Source: Fallopia convolvulus
Taxonomy: Eukaryota; Streptophyta; Magnoliopsida; Caryophyllales; Polygonaceae
Direction of reading: 5' to 3'
Assembly (NCBI GenBank): GCA_964016875.1
Contig: OZ024724.1
Location: 19,262,501 to 19,326,500 of the forward strand
Length of the DNA: 64,000 nucleotides
Part shown: positions 43,985 through 54,529 of the stretch, in pieces
Layout of the letters: the number at the start of each line of letters is the position of its first letter
How positions within the stretch are numbered: the stretch's first letter is position 1
The notes under the pieces: generated by a model
Database searches by the model: none
Seen by the model: only the letters and a program-made list of their open reading frames with translations
Told to the model about the DNA's origin: nothing
Translations under genes and position numbers: made by a program

Positions 43985-44670
43985 AGAACGCTATCCTCAA
44001 CAGTTTATCGTGCAAATCATCTACTATGATGCCATGGAGAAGCCCATCATCCATGACTACAGGAATAGCTTTTTGAGGCAACAAGCCTGAATCTACCATC
44101 AAACTCAATAGATTGAAAATTTGAAGGGTAATATCTTGATTTGTACACAACTTTTAACACCTTGATACAACTTCCAAGTCACGGGAAAAATTGACAGCAT
44201 AAATTGGAAACCCTGCTTTACAAAAGTAACTCAGTAGGGAATTATAAACCACAAGATCAGCATGACAGTCAAAGCAACTGAGTAACTTTGGAGGCAGATA
44301 GAATTTTCCTGATGAGCAAACAGTAGAAACCACATCAGGTTTTCCTAATCTGTAGACTCCATCAATTACACCAGTAGCCACATCAGACTCCATCAATTAT
44401 GATGTTCCAAACAGCAAGACATGGACGAATTCCCAAGGAAACCATCAATCCTAAAAGTACAAATGCCTCTTCCAACCTACCCATTATACATAACAATTCA
44501 AAATCATCACAAATGTCTCAACATTGGGGTAGTATCCTGTCCTCAGCATGTTTTGTAAAACAACTCTGACATTCACCAAGTCATTTAATTTGCAAAGATT
44601 GCACAAGGCTATATTAAAACTCAAGAAATTCGGTGCACTATTTTCCCTAAGTCCTAAGAACTCTGATGTT
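43985..44670 (-). pseudogene. Captured PPR gene fragment
   Basis: Minus-strand reading gives FLSFNIALCNLCKLNDLVNV, then NMLRTGYYPNVETFVMILNC, MGRLEEAFVLLGLMVSLGIR and, after a frameshift, PKLLSCFDCHADLVVYNSLL. The ~35-residue spacing and the pattern of conserved residues are those of pentatricopeptide repeats, organellar RNA-binding proteins. Several frameshifts and stops and the lack of ends make it a fragment. Its position between inverted ends suggests capture by a Pack-MULE. Confidence 0.72.
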
Positions 44671-44735
44671 CACCAAGGCTTCATGATGCGCAAGTGTTAC
44701 AATACTGATTTTGCTTTGCAGTTTGCCTTAATCTT

Positions 44736-44824
44736 GCGCATCATGAAGCGTGCGCTTCATGATGCGCAAGTGTTACAATACTGATTAATCTTGCGCATCA
44801 TGAAGCGTGCGCTTCATGATGCGC
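44736..44824. repeat. Paired 32-bp palindromes, right end
   Basis: GCGCATCATGAAGCG/TG/CGCTTCATGATGCGC at 44736-44767 and at 44793-44824, matching the left-end pair except for the outer bases and the central dinucleotide. Confidence 0.95.
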
Positions 44825-45409
44825 TATGCATATGAAAAAAAGGGGTGGCTTCTAACTAATTACATGTATCAATGTCAATCAAGTACTCTGAATTTTCATT
44901 TGTGATTGTTAGTGACATAATTTATGGTAATGTTACGCTTTTTAGGTATGTTTAGGATTTATGTTAGTTTTTATAGTTTAATAGCCTTCCAAACGCTAAT
45001 CCGACATCATGTTTGTAATTATATGATCCAATTCAAAGCCATTAATAATTATACAAGCACAAAACCATATTTAGCATAAGAAGAAAACACTAATCCCAAA
45101 AATGCATTACAAATAAAATTAATACGATTCTAACTAATGACATATATCATCAACTTCAAACAACAACATTTGGTTCGAGATTATGGCTAATCCGCTTCGC
45201 ACGCCATTTTACCATTCTCTGTCTAAACGACTCATCCCACCCTTTGACGCTAGGTTGATGGCTTCTTGTCCAATCTCTCGGCGGAGAAGGAAGTGGGGAG
45301 TCGTCGCTCAACCAGACCTGCAAATTAAACACATAATATATTACCGAGTAAAAAAGTATAAGCGCTAATTTACTTTCATGATAATAATGTATGACTCACA
45401 GGTATGAAG

Positions 45410-45800
45410 TGATCTCTGTTTCCCACGAGCGCTATGGCATATATCTTCGCTAGAGGGTACCGGTTCTCCCCTCTCGCCTGCATCGGCAAGCATGTATGCG
45501 ATCCATCCTACGACAACAAAACAACTGCAACCTGATGTATTGTGGTAAAGATCAAACCGGCTATGGGCATCTCCATCCAATATCTTTGAGCGCAAGGGCT
45601 AACCACATAGGGCATAGTATCCAACATCTCATCAATAGGAGATTTGTTCCAAATAGGCTCATATACATCTCTGTTCCTCCTCAATTCGGCTGTCAACTCC
45701 AATCGAACTCTGCGGTACTCACTTTGTAATTGTCCCAACAACACGGTGAGTGATCGATAACCGCAATGCCCATCTGCCATTACATCCTGCACCTGATCAA
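45410..45800 (-). other. OTU cysteine-protease-like domain of the MULE protein
   Basis: DGHCGYRS supplies the Asp and Cys of an OTU peptidase, and NRDHFIP, just before a GT donor, supplies the His. The spacing (~115 residues) and the intervening PIAGLIFTTIHQVAVVLLS fit OTU domains of plant MULE-derived proteins. One TAG (45508-45510) separates the two halves. OTU peptidases cleave ubiquitin chains; activity of this family is inferred only. Confidence 0.7.
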
Positions 45801-47235
45801 TGTAAGGAAACATGAAGTCGTTAACATTGTCAACTCCAAAGTTGACATCCAGCCACATCATGTCGCCCCTCTCTTCTTGTGTACTTGTCCCCGTCGCAAC
45901 TTTTTTCGGGGCCTTGTTGGTTGAGCCCTTTGGCCTTCCACGCTTTTTTCCGGGCAATAAAGTTTTTACTTGGATCTCCTTTTCCTTCTGTTGCTTCTCC
46001 TTTTCATATGCCTCCATCCGATGCTCAAGCAAAGTATTGTTCCTCTTTGTTGACCACTTAGTGTACCCCTTTGGTCGTCCCCTCTTCATAGCATCTATCT
46101 GCTCAATCAAAGACGACTCTTTTCCCAGCACATTGTCTACAAACGTCTCTATGATTGAGTACACATGGTCATATGTCAATTCACCCCGACGCTTCCTCTC
46201 CACCATATCTTCCCATCTGATATCGGTAAGTTTTTTTTGCCTCTTTGTCTTCTATGGGCATGCGCTTCAGATCAACTCCCTCCCATACCACCTGATGCCA
46301 AAATGGGTGTATGTCACCTGGCGGGATCGGCCGCTTAGTTAGAATGGCTTGGGTAATCCTATGACAACATGGAAGACCCATGCACTCCCGTACCCAAAAA
46401 TCAGCACACTCTCAGGTCGTAGTACATATTCAACAACTTCATAATGCACAAAGTTGACACTTTGTGAAATAGGCGCATGAATATCGTCCTAACTCGACTA
46501 GGGACACTATTCAACTCAGTTGGAATCTTGCTACGTGACATCTCCAGACCCCCCTTATATCATTAACTTGGGACTGAATGTGATTATGGATCCTTCCGAT
46601 CACTGTGTTGAAGCCTCCTTGAGAACTTTCAAGTATTTTTTTAAGCACGTTGTGCATTCCCTCCGCCTTGTGTCATACATATTAGTATTATGTACATTAC
46701 AAATGTGTAAATCAGATAATTTGAACAACCAAAAATATGTAAAACATTAAAATGTGTGTACTTGTTTGTTGTTCTCGTTTCGAAGTGGGTACAATGATCG
46801 GTCCATGCTCTAACTATCGACTTCTTGTAAGGCCCGAACCACGACCTCTCAACATACTTCATCAGCCCTGGCCAATGCTGTTTGACTCTTCTAAGCCTTT
46901 CCTCGTATTTTGCCTCCGTTGTCGACATGAATATGCCCCAACATCTATTAGCAAACCTTTTCGCCTTTTCCTGGTCCTCTAGGATACCTACAATGTATGC
47001 TAATATGTTGCCCTTAAAATGCACCCAACATAGAATATGTTTGACTTCCTCTCCAAACAGAGTGTCCTTTGCGTTAATGATTGCCCTCTCTCGATCTGTG
47101 ACAATTGCATTTGGCATCACTCCCACTTCCTAAAATAAATGCTTTAAACGCTTCAAAACCCATGTATAACTATCTATGTCTTCTCTTGAGAGAAATGCAA
47201 AACCGATGTTGAAAGATCTGTTAGTGCATGTAAAC

Positions 47236-47240
47236 CCAAC
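47236..47240. repeat. TSD CCAAC of element B, left
   Basis: CCAAC at 47236-47240 recurs at 59225-59229. Removing the element restores the MULE transposase frame at this point. Confidence 0.95.
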
Positions 47241-47967
47241 TGATGATGTCCAAAACAGTAAAATAAGAAGTGGGCCCGGGGTACCAAAAATAAGTAGGCC
47301 CGGAGAGATTCCCAAGGACAATTCAGGGACCCACATCCATACCCTCCGTTTATTTAAAACAAAACTCGTACCCTCGCGAGGTCTCCCAAACCCCCGGGAC
47401 GAGGTCTCGACCTCGTCACCGACTCTACTAACACACCCGCCCACCCAGACCAATCACAAGCGACCTCACTCCCGAACCAATCACAAGCGACCTCATCCGC
47501 GAACCAATCACAAGCGGCCTCGTCCCCGGACCAATCAAAAACCCTTATTCCGGGCGTCCCACATCGGACCTTTGCCTAAACTCGGCTCCCCAATTCTCTA
47601 TAAATAGAGGAGAACCTCGTAGGAAGAAGGGGTCGAAAAACCACTTGAAGTCAAGAACTCTCTTGCTTGTTGAAGATCGACGTGATAGAAACATCGTCAA
47701 AAGACCTCGCTGCAGACAGGAGAAGTCCACAAAAAGACTCCAAGTCATACAAAGACCTCGCCCACACTAAAGACCTCGCAACATTTAGGTTTGATCTCGG
47801 AACTTCGTAGGAGGTCTAGGTGTAATTCTCAAAATTGTTCATCAGCCTCGTAGGTTTTTAACCTCGTTATTGGGAGAAAATCATAAATAAAGGAGCAAGT
47901 GTTTGCACTCAAATATAATAATCTTGTTCCTTGTCTCGTAGCGTAGCTGTTATTTCGGGTTTCATCA
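47241..47967 (+). repeat. 5' LTR of element B (727 bp)
   Basis: TGATGATG...TTTCATCA with TATAAATA near 47600. Relative to the 3' LTR it lacks about 55 bp (corresponding to about 58976-59040). The primer site TGGCACCGT follows at 47969-47977. Confidence 0.95.
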
Positions 47968-48048
47968 TTGGCACCGTCTATGGGAACTTCTTCATCCTAA
48001 GCAGCCTCCCGTTTAGTGCGAACCTTGACTCCTTAATACCCCTCAAAA

Positions 48049-49440
48049 TGGATTGCCCAAACAATTTCTTCCCCCAACATCCCGACAACATGGCCGAGAC
48101 CCCTCCGTGGATGACGGCAGGTCCCTCGGGGTACCCTTTTGTGGTTCTGCCGGGTTGGACGTACAACGTTCCACAAAACCCATACCCGTTCCACGGGTAT
48201 GAACAGGGTGGCGCGCCTCCTAACCCGTATCCCTACCCGGGTTACGGGCAGTACCAACAGGGCCAAGCTCCCCCATATGTCCCGATTCCCTCCCAGGGGC
48301 AACCTCACTCTGAGTACGTGCCCGCGTATGTCCCGGGATATATGCCGGGGCAGGAGGCGCCCACCAACGGCTCCACCACGGAGAGACCCTCCCGAGATCC
48401 GATGCAGATCTCGCGATCCCGTTCGCGACGTGCAGGGAGGCGTGACACGGAGTTGTCTGAAACGGCGGCAAGCGCGGCACACCCTCTGGCCAAGTCAAAA
48501 TCAAAATCTGCCCGCCCATCCATCGAGAGTGGATACAAGAATCCCTTTGTGCCATGCACACATGCCCAAGGGTTTCCATTGGCCGCAAATGGGGCTCTAC
48601 GACGGCACGGCCGACCCCGAGGACCACATAAAACACTATGCCGTCCAGATGAACGTCAACTCCTACAATGACGCCATTTTCTGCCGCATCTTCCCGACCA
48701 CTCTGGACAAAGCGACAATGACGTGGTTCACCAGCCTTAAGGTCGAGTCGATAGCCTCGTTTTCTCAGCTATGCGAGTCCTTCGTCGGGCACTTCAACGA
48801 CTCAAGGAAGCGCAAGAAGAACATGCGCGATCTCCGCGGTCGCGCATGTTCACCACCGCGGTTCACCACCGCGCAAGAAGAACATGCACTTCAACGACTC
48901 AGGGAGAAAACGAGAAGCTGGGTACCTTTTTTACGAGGTTCACCACCGCGGTCGCAGAGATCGCACAGATCGATGAGACGTCGGTGCGAGATATCCTCAT
49001 GGGCAACCTTCGCCAGGGAGATTTTAAGTGTCGCATTTTTCTTAAGAATCCGACGACGTATGAGAGTCTGTGTGCTCGGATCACGTCGCAGGTCTACGCC
49101 GAGGACGCTGCCAGCCAGAGCTCGCGACCGAGGACCGATAAAAAAATCGTGACCGAGGCTAAGGGGAAGGCTAAAGTGGCTGCACCGGCCGCGAGGGATG
49201 CGTACATGATGCAAACTCACGACCGGCGCGCCGATTACAAAAGCAACAACAACAAAAAAAAAAAAACAACAACAACAACAACAACAGAGGCAACAACAAC
49301 AACGACAATAGGAACAACAGCCGCTACGACAACCGCGGGAGCGGCGGTGGGGGTTGGAGCTGCTTCGGCGGGAGGCCACGAGGTTACAAGGGCAAAGGTG
49401 GCCCCGCGTACAACCCAAATGAAAAAAAGCGCGCCAACCC
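48049..49440 (+). pseudogene. gag: gag of element B (broken)
   Basis: It starts MDCPNNFFPQ and keeps the P/Y/G/Q-rich N-terminus in frame to GYKNPFVP. A 14-bp deletion at about 48552 (the codons for EIQEA in copy A) breaks the frame. The gag domain follows in another frame (HMPKGFHWPQMGLYDG, TTLDKATMTWF). A ~70-bp insertion at about 48838-48905, a scrambled local duplication of neighbouring sequence (AAGAAGAACATGC and GTTCACCACCGCG recur), disrupts it again. The rest (KLGTFFTRFTTAV, YESLCARITSQV) has CAG where A has a stop. A (CAA/AAC)n run near 49247-49310 encodes the Asn/Thr-rich tail. Confidence 0.85.
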
Positions 49441-52297
49441 CGCGTCGGGAGCCAACCTTGTGCAGCAGGGACCAACCCAGTCTCGACCAAGCAACGCGGA
49501 GCAACACGCTCCGGCGAGGCAGTCGCGTTCCGGACAATCCGCGGCGCCCGATGGATACATAAATACCATTTCGGGTGGGCCCTCGCTGGCAGGTTCGAGC
49601 CAGGCGGAAAGAAAGAGATACGCGAGGGCAAGTCACCATGAGCCCTCGGTATACAGCGTGACGCAGACCTCATGGTCCCACGTAGGTATGGCTTTCACCT
49701 CCGAGGACGCCGAGGGACTCCATATGCCCCACTCCGACCCCCTGGTGATACACGCTCAAGTGGGCTCGAACATAGTGAAGCGGATACTGGTGGATCTTCC
49801 GTGGACATCATGTATTTCGGTGCTTTCGAGCAGTTGGGGATCTCCGCGACATCTTTGAATCCCTACGCTGTGAAGCTCACCTCCTTCTCGGGAAACAAGG
49901 TCGATGTCGCTGGTCTCATAGACCTATGGATGACCCTCGGTACCGGCTCCACAACAAGAACCGAGATGATAGAATTTACAGTGGTGCACCTACCTTCGTC
50001 CTACAATGCAATCATCGGGAGAGTCTCCTTGATGAAGTTCCAGGGAGTGGTCTCCATCTACCACCTCAAAATGAAGTTCCCCACCAACGGTGGTGTCGGA
50101 GAGGTGAAGGGCAACCAAGAAGAGGGTCGCGTCTGCTACATGACCTCGGCAAAACAGAAATGCTCCGTGTTCATGGTAGAGGCCTCCAGCGAAGCAGATC
50201 TCGAGGTCCGGGATTTCACAATACCCACCCCCGAGGCAGAAAGAAGGGTGATTACCCCCTTCGAAAGCAACTCCGAGAAAATCTACCTCGGGGGTTGCCT
50301 CGCCGGAGATGCAGCGACGTCACTAGAAGCCCTGCTTGCTGGATCCCGCGACGTGTTTGCCTGGACTGCAAAAGATCTCCGAGGTGTGCCTCGGACATTG
50401 GCCCAGCACTCCCTGAACATCGACGTCGCCATTCGCCTCGTGGTGCAGCGTCGAAGAAAAATGAAAGAAGAAAGAGCGACCGCCGCGAACGAAGAGGTGG
50501 CCAAGCTGCTGGCCGCAGATTTCATCCGTGAGGTTCAATATCCGAGGTGGCTGTCCAATGTCGTATTGGTCAAAAAGGCTAGCGGCAAGTGGCGGATGTG
50601 TGTAGATTTCAAGGACCTCAACAAAGCATGTCCCAAAGACAGCGACCCTCTGCCTTCGATTGACGCGCTCGTAGATTCAACTGCGGGGCACGAGGTCTTG
50701 AGTTTCCTCGACGCTTATTCGGGATACAACCAGATCTCGATGAATCCGCGTGACGAGGAGGAGACATCCTTTATCACCCAGCGGGGAACATACTGTTACA
50801 AGGTCATGCCATTTGGCCTCAAAAACGTCGGAGCCACATTCCAACGCCTCATTGATCGGGCCTTCAAGGACCACCTGGACAGGAATGTGTCGGCTTACGT
50901 CGATGACATCGTGGTACGAAGCAAGAGCCCCGGGGAACACCTGGCCGATCTCGCCGAGGTCTTCAACCCTCAGGCATCACCAGCTCAACCTGAACCCCGA
51001 GAAATGCGTTTTCGGCGTATCATCGGGGAAGTTTTTGGGATTCATGATCAGCGAGCGCGGGATCGATGTCAACCCCGCCAAAATAGAATCGATCCTCTCG
51101 ATGAGGTCTCCCAGATCTCGAACCGAGGTGCAACGACTCAATGGCGTTGTAAATTACTTGGGGCGATTTTGCTCCCGTTTAGCGGACAAATCTCTCCCTT
51201 TCTTTGCCGCCCTAAAAAAGAATGACAAATTCGTCTGGGACGAGAGCCTCGAGACTGCCTTCTCCGAGTTAAGGATCTTCCTCACCAAGCTCCCCACCTT
51301 GTCACCTCCGCATGCGGGCGAAGGCCTGCAACTGTATGTAGCGGTGAGCCCCGAGACAGTCAGCGCGGTGCTCACAAGAGAAGCCATGCACCCGGTGTAC
51401 TTTATGAGTCGCGTGCTCCAGTCTGCGGAGCAGCGATACTCACCAGCAGAGAAAATGGCGCTGACAGTAGTGACCGCCGCAAGGCGTCTACGCCCGTATC
51501 CAGGTCCTCTCGGACCTCCCGCTCCGTCAAATCCTGCATCAGCCCGCCCTCTCCGGGCGTATGACGAAGTGGGCCGTCGAGCTCTCGGAGTTCGACATCA
51601 GTTATCTCCCGAGGACCGCAATGAAGGGACAGGCCATCGCCGATTTCATGGTGGAGGTCACCTTCCCCGAAACCGACACAAGCTCGGACGAGTGGAAGGT
51701 GTTCGTTGATGGCTCGCGATGTGACGCCGGGGGCGGGGCTGGCGTATTCCTCGTTGGCCCCTCAATCGAGACGGAGTATGCTCTCAACTTCACCTTTGAT
51801 GCCACCAACAACGACGCCGAATACGAAGCCATGATCGCCAGGATTGAGATGGCGCTACTTAGCGGAGCCCGCAAGATCAAGGTCTACACAGACTTCGAGT
51901 TGGTGGCATGACAACTCAACGGCCAATACGACACCAGGATAGGTTTTCTGCCCACCTACCGAGCAAAGGTGAAGGCCTTGGTCTCATGCCTGGAGACCTT
52001 CGCGATAGAGTCGATCCCACGAGCCTCAAACACAAAGGCGGATGCCCTCGCCAGGTTAGGCTCCGCACTTCCCTTGGATGTGGGGAACCGCGTGATGGTA
52101 GAGAGAAAGCTCTCACGAAGTGTTGATAGTGAGGTCCTGTCCATAAGGACCGAGGACTGGAGGTTCCCAGTGACGCGGTATATACAAAGCGGCGTCCTCC
52201 CAAAGGACCCTGCGCTGGCTAGGAAACTAAAGATGCAAGCTGCCCGCTACTGTGTCGTCGGTGACCATTCTACCGCCGAGGCTACGCTGAACCCAAC
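49441..52297 (+). pseudogene. pol: pol of element B: PR, RT, RNases H (broken)
   Basis: An 8-bp deletion at about 49790-49800 removes the DTG of the protease, after which the frame changes. RT (50400-50960) keeps KWRMCVDF, DAYSGYNQ and YVDD; a frameshift near 50968 follows. The first RNase H (51230-51500) ends at a ~13-bp deletion near 51500. The second, archaeal-type RNase H (51680-52050) has FVDGS and YEAM, but YTDFE instead of YTDSE, and a TGA at 51909-51911. Another frameshift lies at about 52268. Compared with copy A the breaks are all independent. Confidence 0.88.
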
Positions 52298-53371
52298 TTG
52301 CTATGCATACCGCCCAAGGCCACGGACCACGTCCTCTACGAGGCCCACGAGGGAGTTTGTGGAGGACACCCGGGGTGGAGGTCTTTGGCACACAAGATCG
52401 TCCACTTGGGGTACTTCTGGCCGACTCTCCGGCAAGATGCAAAGGCTTACGTCCAAAGATGCGTCGGATGCCAAAAACACGGGAACCTCCGACACACCCC
52501 GACGGCCCCCCTCCGCAGCATCCATGCACCGTGCCCATTCGCGATGTGGGGAATGGACATTTTAGGTCCTTTCCCCAAATCAGCTGGCCAGGTGCAATAC
52601 ATTTTGGTCATTGTCGACTACTTCATGAAGTGGATCGAAGCGCAGGCCATGGCAAAAATCACCGGGGCAAAGGTCTGCGAATTCCTGTGGAAGAACCTCG
52701 TTTGTCGTTTTGGTGTTCCCATGACAATCATGACCGATCATGGCCCCCAATTCGAATGCGAAGAGACTCGGGCTTTCTGCTCTGAGCTGGGCATCAACCT
52801 CAAATTTTCCTCTGTGGCCTATCCCCAGTCCAATGGTCAGGTAGAAAACGTCAACGCCCGCATCTTGACAGACCTAAAGAAGCGCTTGGGCATGGCACAA
52901 GGCCGCTGGGCCAAGTTACTCCCACTCGTCCTCTGGACGTATCGCACGACATCGCGTCGTGCAACGGGCGAAACACCCTTCGCTCTAACTTACGAGGCGG
53001 AGGCACTCGCTCCCGTAGAAACCCTGATCCCATCGGAAAGGGTGTACAACTTCGACGAAAAAGAAAACGAAGCCAACCTCAGGGTCGAACTACAATTCCG
53101 GGACGAAGTCCGCAAGGTGGCAGACCTACGCTCTAGAGAATACAAGCGACATGTCGCTGTATACCACGGCAAGAAGGTCAGACCTCGCCTCTTGGCCACA
53201 AGAAACCTCGTTCTGAGACGCACCGAAGGAGGCAAATTAGACCCTAACTGGGAAGGACCCTACCTCCTCGGGGAAGAAGTCGCGCCCGGGGCTTTTAAGC
53301 TCAGGGACAGCGAGGGGCGTACACTGAGCAAGACATGGAACATCGCTCGACTCAAAAAATATTACATGTAA
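52298..53371 (+). CDS. int: Integrase of element B (open over 357 codons)
   Basis: Unbroken frame from before the zinc finger to the natural stop at 53369-53371. The HHCC finger is HEGVCGGHPG...CVGCQKH. The core has WGMDILG (first D), TDHGPQF (second D) and NGQVENVNAR (E), 35 residues apart as in DDE integrases. The C-terminal part has KVRPRLLA, NLVLRR and a PNWEGPYLL block. It would catalyse cDNA insertion. It has no start of its own; it would come from the pol polyprotein, which is broken upstream. Confidence 0.88.
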   Translation: MLCIPPKATDHVLYEAHEGVCGGHPGWRSLAHKIVHLGYFWPTLRQDAKAYVQRCVGCQKHGNLRHTPTAPLRSIHAPCPFAMWGMDILGPFPKSAGQVQYILVIVDYFMKWIEAQAMAKITGAKVCEFLWKNLVCRFGVPMTIMTDHGPQFECEETRAFCSELGINLKFSSVAYPQSNGQVENVNARILTDLKKRLGMAQGRWAKLLPLVLWTYRTTSRRATGETPFALTYEAEALAPVETLIPSERVYNFDEKENEANLRVELQFRDEVRKVADLRSREYKRHVAVYHGKKVRPRLLATRNLVLRRTEGGKLDPNWEGPYLLGEEVAPGAFKLRDSEGRTLSKTWNIARLKKYYM

Positions 53372-53447
53372 ATTCTCGAAACCGCGTTGTTTCTCATAGT
53401 TTTGATGAATAAAGGATTGCAGGCTTTTCAAAAAAAAATCTCCCTCG

Positions 53448-54088
53448 AAAATCCACCCCTCGCTTCCCGCTTGGGGTTGGAGAATCTCGTTAAAATCCAC
53501 CCCTCGCTTCCCGCTTGGGGTTGGAGAATCTTGTTTGAAAATTAAGTCCACCCCTCGCTTCCCGCTTGGGGTTGGAGAATCTCGTTTGAAAATTAAGTCC
53601 ACCCCTCGCTTCCCGCTTGGGGTTGGAGAATCTCGTTTGAAAATTAATTCCACCCCTCGCTTCCCACTTGGGGTTGGAGAATCTCGTTTGAAAATTAAGT
53701 CCACCCCTCGCTTCCCGCTTGGGATTGGAGAATCTCGTTTGAAAATTAAGTCCACCCCTCGCTTCCCGCTTGGGGTTGGAGAACCTCGTTTGGTCCACCC
53801 CTCGCTTCCCGCTTGGGGTTGGAGAATCTCGTTAAAATCCACCCCTCGTTTCCCTCTTGGGGTTGGAGAACCTCGTTTGGTCCACCCCTCGCTTCCCGCT
53901 TGGGGTTGGAGAATCTCGTTTGAAAATTAAGTCCACCCCTCGCTTCTCGCTTGGGGTTGGAGAACCTCGTTTGGTCCACCCCTCGCTTCCCGCTTGGGGT
54001 TGGAGAATCTCGTTAAAATCCACCCCGCGCTTCCCGCTTGGGGTTGGAGAACCTCGTTCGGTCCACCCCTCTCTTCCCGCTTGGGGTA
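53448..54088 (+). repeat. Tandem array in element B (~14 units)
   Basis: About 14 copies of the same unit as in element A, in two spacer forms: a ~51-bp unit ending TTTGAAAATTAAG and a ~41-46-bp unit ending CTCGTTTGG or CTCGTTAAAA. The two forms alternate at the right end. It has the same position and orientation as in A. Confidence 0.95.
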
Positions 54089-54529
54089 CGAACGAGGTTC
54101 GTGGACTCCCTAAGAAGGTGGGGTTCGTTGACAGTTGTTTTAGGTTGGTACGAATTTCCGGAATCTTGGCATAACAATTGTTTTAGGTTGGAACGAACTT
54201 CCGGAACAGCGAAGCCGAATTTAGAGAAAGGCGAGGTCCGACAGAAGCTCATGACCTCGATGCGGAACTAAAACGCCCGATGTGGCCCAAGTTCCACAAA
54301 AGATGTGGCACTCGAACCATGGGGTTGGATGGATAAAGATAGACGTATGCAAGAAAGACTAAGGCAAAACAAACAAACAAGCATAGGAAAAGAAAGTGAC
54401 ATAAAGCATAAAGATAAAAAGGCCACGAGGGCCACGATGTTTGATTATAGACCCCGTAGGGCCACCCAAACAAAAAAAAGATGTTTTAATTACAGACCCC
54501 GTAGGGCCACCAAGAAAAAAAAATGGTTT

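Larger units (their letters stand above)
43035..44853. mobile_element. Nested Pack-MULE-like element (1.8 kb)
   Basis: The ends are inverted: left GAAAGCCACCCCTTTTTTT, right (reverse complement) AGAAGCCACCCCTTTTTTT. Each is followed by large palindromes of the form CATCATGAAGCG..CGCTTCATGATG. The inside holds a 107-codon ORF on the plus strand and a PPR gene fragment on the minus strand. A clear TSD was not found. Confidence 0.6.

Noticed and set aside
49247..49310. Microsatellite-encoded Asn/Thr repeat as an independent feature
   Set aside because: It corresponds to the Asn-rich tail of gag, also present in element A at 3980-4060, so it is part of that gene.
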